NCBI GenBank assembly: GCA_001051155.2
Contig: JYIP02000010.1
Coordinates: 806,001-870,000, forward strand
DNA from: Chrysoporthe austroafricana
Lineage: Eukaryota > Ascomycota > Sordariomycetes > Diaporthales > Cryphonectriaceae
Reading direction: 5' to 3'
Length of the DNA: 64,000 nucleotides
Shown here: in pieces, positions 59,040 through 64,000 of the stretch
How the letters are laid out: every line of letters begins with the position of its first letter
How positions within the stretch are numbered: position 1 is the first letter of the stretch
Translations under genes and position numbers: made by a program
The notes under the pieces: generated by a model
What the model was told of the DNA's origin: nothing
The model's input: only the letters and a program-made list of their open reading frames with translations
Database searches by the model: none

Positions 59040-61213
59040 TTTGCTATAAGATTAAGATTAATAAGAAACGGTACGTTTAGTTATACCCAATTTCTATACA
59101 GTACTATACCTTATATCCCAGGAAAAACCTTCTAAAATTTGCTAAAAAAGCAAAACTATATAATATGCCAAATATATTTATAAAGTATCGCTTAAAGACC
59201 GCTTTTCCCTGGAAAGATATCGGTAGGCTATATACTTATATAGTAGCGAAAGCCGTTTCTACCGTAATATTTACGTAACGAAAAACTACTTAAGCGATTT
59301 CTTTCGCTATTAAAAAGCTTATATGGTAGCTTTTTGTCGGGCGCTAATCAGTAAGGGTTATACCGATATAATAAACCGAAAGGTCGAATATAATATTTAT
59401 ATCCCTAATACTGAATTAGATAGCAGCGATATTAATTAGCCGCTAACTATTGAGAAAGCCCAAGAGCTTATTTTACGATACTTTATATTATTATAAATTA
59501 ACCGCTTTAGCTCTATTTACGAAAGATAAGAGCTTTATTCAAGTACCTTTACTAATACGAATACTATTACGAATAAAGATATAAATAACGGACTAATAAA
59601 TAATTCTATTAAGGGAGCATTGCCTGAATTTATCCCGAATTTACTTACCGTTTATAATCCTGTCCTTGCTCTATATACTCTATTAATAGCTTATCGCATC
59701 CTATTTCTTATTATAATATCGAAAGATAATCGCTTATAAGATAAACGTAGCTATTATATTAAAGATAAAGCTGGATAGACAATATTAAGCGATTGCAATA
59801 ACCTTATTAAAAAGGAAGTAAATGCTATACGCTATGCAATCAATATAGCAGAAATTATTATAGTTTACGAATATAATCGTAATATAGCCCTTGCTGCCTG
59901 GAAAAAAATAGCTAAGAATATCAAGCTAGTCTTAGCCAAGCTTAAAGCTTTCGAGCCCATTATGCCAATCGCTAATTTAAGCTTATCTATTATAATAGAG
60001 CGAAATTTTATAATGCTAGCTAAGCGCTATCGAATTATAAATAATATTATTAACTTGACCGAAAACGATTTACTGAATATAGCTAATTTATTAGCTATAT
60101 TAAGCAAAGCTTTCCGAGTTAATATTAGTAATATTTTGCTTTTACGGGTTACGCTTCGCGCTATCCTTGCTTTATCTATTAAATATAATTTCAAATTTAA
60201 AGCTATTAAAGCCGAAATTGCAATATATTATTGCATGCTAGCTTTCTATATATCCAAAGAATATATATGCTATAATTTTACCTGAAAAAGCAATTTCGGC
60301 ATTAATTGTCCTTATATTACTAATAGCTTTGCTATTTATAATAATATTAAGTTCGGTATTATCGGAATTTACGATAATTATATTTAATATTTCTTCCTTT
60401 TTACTATAAGAGAATATATATACGAATTCGTTATTTAATTCCGTAACCTTAATCTTACTATTTTATCCAACTAGTCGGGCTTATACTTTATTATAAACTA
60501 AATCTTCCATTTCGAGTACGATTTTAAGGCTATTAAGATTATCTTTATTAAAGACGATATGGATTACGATTTCAATACTACTTTTCAGAAATAGGCTAAT
60601 GAAAATAAAGATTACTTTAGCGCTGCCCGGTCCTTGCAATGCCAAAATCGCATAATAGGCCTTAAATCCTATATTTAAGCATATAAGCTAGTTAAGACTT
60701 TGCAGCTTGATATCTATAACTATACCGACCTTTGCAATTATATCGGAAAGGAAAAACTATTTATTATATTCTCTCGCAATTTACTAAACTTTAAAATTAT
60801 TGCTAAAATCCGGGAAATTATTCCTAATTAGTAAATATAGCTATTATTTATCGATATAATATTATTAGCAGCATATAATACTGCTTTCTTTCAACAATTT
60901 ATAAATTTAATTACTTATATTAAAAACTGATTACGATATTGCTATATAATAATTATATATAGCTATTGGCTTTGCATACCGATATATCCTATCGTAATTT
61001 CATTTTACATTTATTATTATTATATTTACTTAATACTTTATTATCTAAAAGCTATACTTTCTATTAATATTTATAAGCAATTTTGGTTTTTAATTATATT
61101 TATGCTAAATATTTCAGCAATAAATACGATTAAGCATTACCGAAATATATTTAAATATCGGCTAGCCTTATTATATATAAGTACTATATATATCTATTTA
61201 TCTCAGGTATAAA
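59040..61213 (+). pseudogene. Extra ORF of element D, about 720 codons, unrecognised, hydrophobic C-terminus
   Basis: A single plus-strand frame can be followed from about 59040 to TAA at 61211-61213 without a frameshift. Its internal stops are TAA, TAG or TGA at positions where Gln, Trp or Arg is one transition away. The N-terminal third is basic and Ser/Tyr-rich (LKDRFSLERY, FFRYxKAYMVAFCRALISKG). The middle is helical and Leu/Ile-rich and includes the 107-codon open stretch 59962-60285. After about 60840 it becomes strongly hydrophobic with several possible membrane segments (LLFIDIILLAAYNTAFF, YPIVISFYIYYYYIYLILYY, FWFLIIFMLNISAI). It lies downstream of the chromodomain and upstream of the 3' LTR, the place of env in retroviruses and of extra ORFs in some LTR elements. 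I find no fusion peptide, cleavage site or cysteine pattern that would make it an envelope. It may be a captured gene. Composition is not visibly different from pol. Confidence 0.6.
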
Positions 61214-61224
61214 CCGATTATAAT

Positions 61225-61345
61225 GGAAGATTAATTCTAAGCTTCGAGCATAAGCAGGTTTTCTTTTAATTCCCGGCATAAGCATATTTGTTATTCAAGT
61301 TTCCGGCATAAGCACATTTACTTATTAGGATTCTGGTACGAGTCG
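61225..61345 (+). repeat. Three imperfect ~40-bp repeats before the 3' LTR of D
   Basis: TTCCGGCATAAGCACATTT-like words recur three times (near 61270, 61300 and, more diverged, 61330), just downstream of the extra ORF. They may be part of the 3' untranslated region. Function unknown. Confidence 0.6.
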
Positions 61346-61513
61346 GCTTTATAAAACGATTATTATTTCCTATATAATCTCTTTTATCCAATAGTACTAT
61401 CGTGCTTTTCCTTGCCATATAACTCAAAATCCCATTATATTGTACTATCGCTACTCAAGTCGTCTCTAACGATTAGCTTCCTTTATGGATAAAGGTTATA
61501 AAGGGCCGGCAAT

Positions 61514-61721
61514 TAATAGCAAAACTTATAGACGAGGTGAATTCGTAATGAATTCGCTTAGTAAATTTATAATAAATCCCCTGGTAAATATGCAATGAAT
61601 TCATTAGGTGAATGCTATACCCTTATTAAAGGGCCTATATAATGCTTTGATAGGCTTTTAGCATAGTTTACTTTCTTGGAGAAACTATGCTTTATAATAT
61701 ATTTCAGTACGTTTACTATTA
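61514..61721 (+). repeat. 3' LTR of element D
   Basis: Starts TAATAGCAAAAC and ends GTTTACTATTA. Contains GCATAGTTT...AAACTATGC (61661-61690), a perfect hairpin at the expected transcript end that is blurred in the other copies. Followed by TSD ATATA. Confidence 0.95.
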
Positions 61722-62650
61722 ATATAGAAATTCTATTAATACTTACGAGCATTAAACTTGCTAAACCGCTTGAATACGAAAGTTTTTTTCGATAAAGCTA
61801 TATGGAAGAGTTCCGGCTCGAATTCGAAATTGCTAAGCTGGATTTCTTAATAAGATTCTTCCAAACGAAAGGTATTGAACGCTTTTGGGTTTGGGTCTAA
61901 AATATTATTTCAAGCTCTATTCTCGATTCGTACGTTCAGTTCTTTAAGGAAATAAAAGGCTAGAATATCCAGCTGCTAATACGGAATATTAAGAAAGATT
62001 TTTGCTTTTCAGATTTAAATATTAAAAATGCTATTTATATCCAGTATAAAAACTATTTTAAAGAGGCTATGCATTCAAGTATAAACCTATAGGCTTAGCA
62101 TTGTATATTCTTTATTTTCTTTTAGCGAGCTTAAATATATAGCTTTTCGGATATTGAAAATTTTTAAAAGGCAAATAATTTTTTCAAAGCAATTTTGGCA
62201 TATTTTATATTAAAATAAGCTAGAAAAGAAAAGCAAAACCTTATTTTAATTAATCGGCTTGGAAATTAATTAATAATGCTTGAAAAGCTATTAAGAGCTT
62301 ATATAGCGCTTCTTTATTATTAATAGCAATCCAAAAAATCTAGAATTCCAAATATCTTTATAACCTTTAAAAGCTCAGAATTTAAATTTATTAATAATGA
62401 AAAGTATTAATCCGTTAATATTAATGCTAGCTTAACTTAAAAAGCTTTTTCCAAATGCCTTTGCGAAACCGAAAACTATATATATGCTTAAACTTTTTAA
62501 AGCTGCCGAAAATTAAAATTTATCTATATGCAAAAAAAAAAACTTGAAAAATAATTTAAATTTATTTTTTAAGCAAAACGAGAGATAGCCTTACAGAAGC
62601 TAAGCAACAAGAAATATTTAGCGCTAGCAAAAAAGCTTATAAAGCTCGGC
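61722..62650 (+). pseudogene. copia gag, C-terminal part
   Basis: After the duplicated ATATA the frame continues the copia capsid: FRLEFEIAKLDFLIRFFQTK, IERFWVWVxNIISSSILDSY, and a Lys-rich tail with SKTRDSLTEAKQQEIFSASK near 62575-62625. Broken by TAG/TAA throughout. Confidence 0.7.
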
Positions 62651-62699
62651 TAGCTGCTATATAGCTAGAAATATATATTAATAGAAAACAATATTAGCT

Positions 62700-62750
62700 A
62701 AAGCATTAACCAAAATATTAGCTAAAATATTAGCTAAAGCATTAAAGATT
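62700..62750 (+). repeat. Short tandem ATTAGCTAAA repeats in copia
   Basis: Four near-identical 12-15-bp units between gag and protease; they may derive from a coding low-complexity linker. Confidence 0.6.
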
Positions 62751-62934
62751 TCTATTCTAGCATTATTAATTGTTAAGCTTAATAGCTATTATTAAAAAGA
62801 TTAATTTATGCTCTTTATTATTTATTTCGCTAAATACTCTTATTAATTCGGACCTTTTTATATAATTGCTAATAAGTAACGGAATCTATTCTATATTATT
62901 TTAAGCTTTCTATTCTCTTTTTCGAAATACTATT

Positions 62935-63201
62935 TTGGATAATTGCAGCATTATATATTTCGTTAATAGCATTAGCTTTTTCGAGACTAAATCTTTTAGA
63001 GTTACGTATAATAGAAAAACTATTAATACTAGCATTTTAATATTCCCAATTAAAAAGTATAGTATTTGCTATTTTAAAAGCGTTCTAAATGGAAAAAGCG
63101 GACTGAATACAGAAGACCTTATCTTATTTCAAGTCGCAATAATAAAAGGATTCTATATTAATATTATTTCGGAAATTCGGCTATTTGAAAAGCAAATCTA
63201 G
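62935..63201 (+). pseudogene. copia aspartic protease region
   Basis: An 88-codon open frame beginning (I)LDNCSIIYFVNSISFFETKS. In intact Ty1/copia the equivalent reads LDSGAS.H..ND...F; here the DSG catalytic motif reads DNC. Then a beta-strand-rich stretch and IIKGFYINIISEIRLFEKQI, corresponding to the conserved (V)PGF..NLISV.RL segment at the protease end. Confidence 0.85.
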
Positions 63202-63399
63202 TATTGCAATTTGGATTGCATATTGCATTTCGGATTATTCAAATAAAGCTTTATAATAGCCAAGCTATAAAGGCAGTTTAACTTAGTTTTCTTTGAATAT
63301 ATTCTTTTTACTAGTTCTTTCTATATTATGCTCCCGATATAAATTCTTTCGAGCAATATAAAAATCTTTGCATTGCTATTTCGGAAATCGGGCAATTAT

Positions 63400-64000
63400 A
63401 AAAAGCTGTTTTGTCCATTTATAAATAAAGCATTATTAAAAAGCAATTCAGAATACTTTTAGCATTTAAAGTCGGGATATTTAAATACTAATATTTTGAA
63501 ATAACTCGTTCGAGCTATACGAAATATAAAAATCAATAGCACGAAACGCATTCAATACGAATATTGCGTTCAAGCTTTTATTATAAAAGTTATCAAATAT
63601 ACAAAATCTGAAAATGCTAGCCCTTGCCCTTTCTAGCGCATTTTCTAGGATTTATTTATATTTTACGAAATATAAAATAGATTAAAATACGCTTTTATAA
63701 TCAAAAACGAATATTCTGAAAAACTATTTGCTTATATATTAAACGATAAAATGCAATTAATAATATTTACTATACTTATAAGCTTTGAAATTTGAGTATA
63801 AAAGCAATATAAGCTTTATATTTGTAAAATTAGATAAAATACGAAAGCAGCTATTATCCGGATAGATTTAAATATAGCATATATTCAATAATGCGCAAAG
63901 CAAAGAATCGATTTTGAAATTATTCCTTTATATACAAAAGAGCCAAACGGAAATGCTAAACGGGCCGGAAGAGAATACGTTAAGCGCGCGCTAGCTTTTC
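63400..64000 (+). pseudogene. copia GAG-pre-integrase and integrase, partial
   Basis: A diverged HLKSGYLNTNILK (GAG-pre-integrase H.R.GHPN motif) lies near 63467, then a zinc-finger half near 63560 (YEYCVQAFIIK), and the core: FIIKNEYSEKLFAYIL, where the first catalytic Asp of IKDEYSGK is now Asn (63706-63708), and RIDFEIIPLYTKEPNGNAKR, the EPNGxAER box containing the catalytic Glu neighbourhood. Runs off the window at 64000. Confidence 0.85.

Larger units (their letters stand above)
36339..61721 (+). mobile_element. Ty3/gypsy chromovirus D with extra ORF, nested in copia gag
   Basis: Two 208-bp LTRs (36339-36546, 61514-61721), plus strand, with target-site duplication ATATA (36334-36338 and 61722-61726). 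Without the C/A2 insertion the element is about 10.65 kb, long for a Ty3 element with such short LTRs. Order: leader with tandem repeats, gag, [element C insertion at 38673], rest of gag, protease, reverse transcriptase, RNase H, integrase, chromodomain, an additional frame (59040-61213), 3' LTR. All frames carry RIP-type stops. The pol belongs to a different chromovirus lineage from elements A-C. Confidence 0.93.
35629..64000 (+). mobile_element. Ty1/copia element, outermost of a four-level nest, runs off the window
   Basis: The plus-strand gag begins near 36010, stops at 36338 where element D is inserted, and resumes at 61722 after D. It is followed by protease, GAG-pre-integrase and integrase up to the window end. 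Reverse transcriptase, RNase H and the 3' LTR must lie beyond 64000. The internal part is heavily RIP-mutated. A 5' LTR is inferred upstream of a primer site at 35924, possibly starting with TGTTG at 35629, but its start is uncertain because no second LTR is in view. Confidence 0.8.

Noticed and set aside
59040..61213. Calling the extra frame a viral envelope
   Set aside because: Position and hydrophobic tail are suggestive, but no fusion peptide, cleavage site, glycosylation or cysteine pattern can be read.

Overview
The window looks like a chromosome segment of a filamentous ascomycete (Pezizomycotina). It carries the marks of repeat-induced point mutation (RIP): long AT-rich tracts full of TpA, coding frames broken almost only by TAA/TAG, and Asp-to-Asn changes at catalytic sites. 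It also holds gene families typical of these fungi: a DUF3435/FluG tyrosine recombinase, a FunK1-type kinase fragment, a BCS1-like AAA ATPase, a DUF7924-type protein, a Fot1/pogo transposase and Ty3 and Ty1 retroelements. All calls come from reading the sequence by eye; no database search was run.

Layout. (1) 1-5910: a RIP-decayed block with a minus-strand DUF3435 recombinase (the 'captain' family of Starship elements), two unrecognised plus-strand frames with RIP-type stops, and a 12 x 12-bp minisatellite. (2) 5911-18497: a minus-strand Ty3 chromovirus (B), truncated on the left, carrying a complete nested Ty3 chromovirus (A1, 9708-16888; 413-bp LTRs, TSD TTCTT). (3) 18498-19707: remains of a Fot1/pogo DNA transposon with a 208-bp solo LTR inside it (TSD GCGAA). 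(4) 19708-about 35620: a base-balanced island of mostly broken genes: an intact 299-aa protein kinase-like gene, a FunK1 N-terminal fragment, an NB-ARC/STAND remnant, a BCS1-like pseudogene, a DUF7924-type pseudogene, and several reading frames I cannot name. (5) about 35629-64000: a plus-strand Ty1/copia element that runs off the window. It is split by Ty3 element D (36339-61721, TSD ATATA), which is split by Ty3 element C (38673-53395, TSD ATTTA), which is split inside its own 5' LTR by a second A copy (A2, 45657-52979, TSD TAGCT). This is a four-level nest whose insertion order can be read directly.

The clearest candidates for something new are a frame of about 720 codons downstream of pol in element D (59040-61213, hydrophobic C-terminal third, unrecognised), an apparent half-tRNA(iMet) primer site in the copia element, and a D...ExK nuclease-like motif in the DUF7924-type pseudogene. 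The island is mostly a graveyard of kinase, ATPase, STAND and nuclease-like genes. I saw no tRNA, rRNA or CRISPR array.
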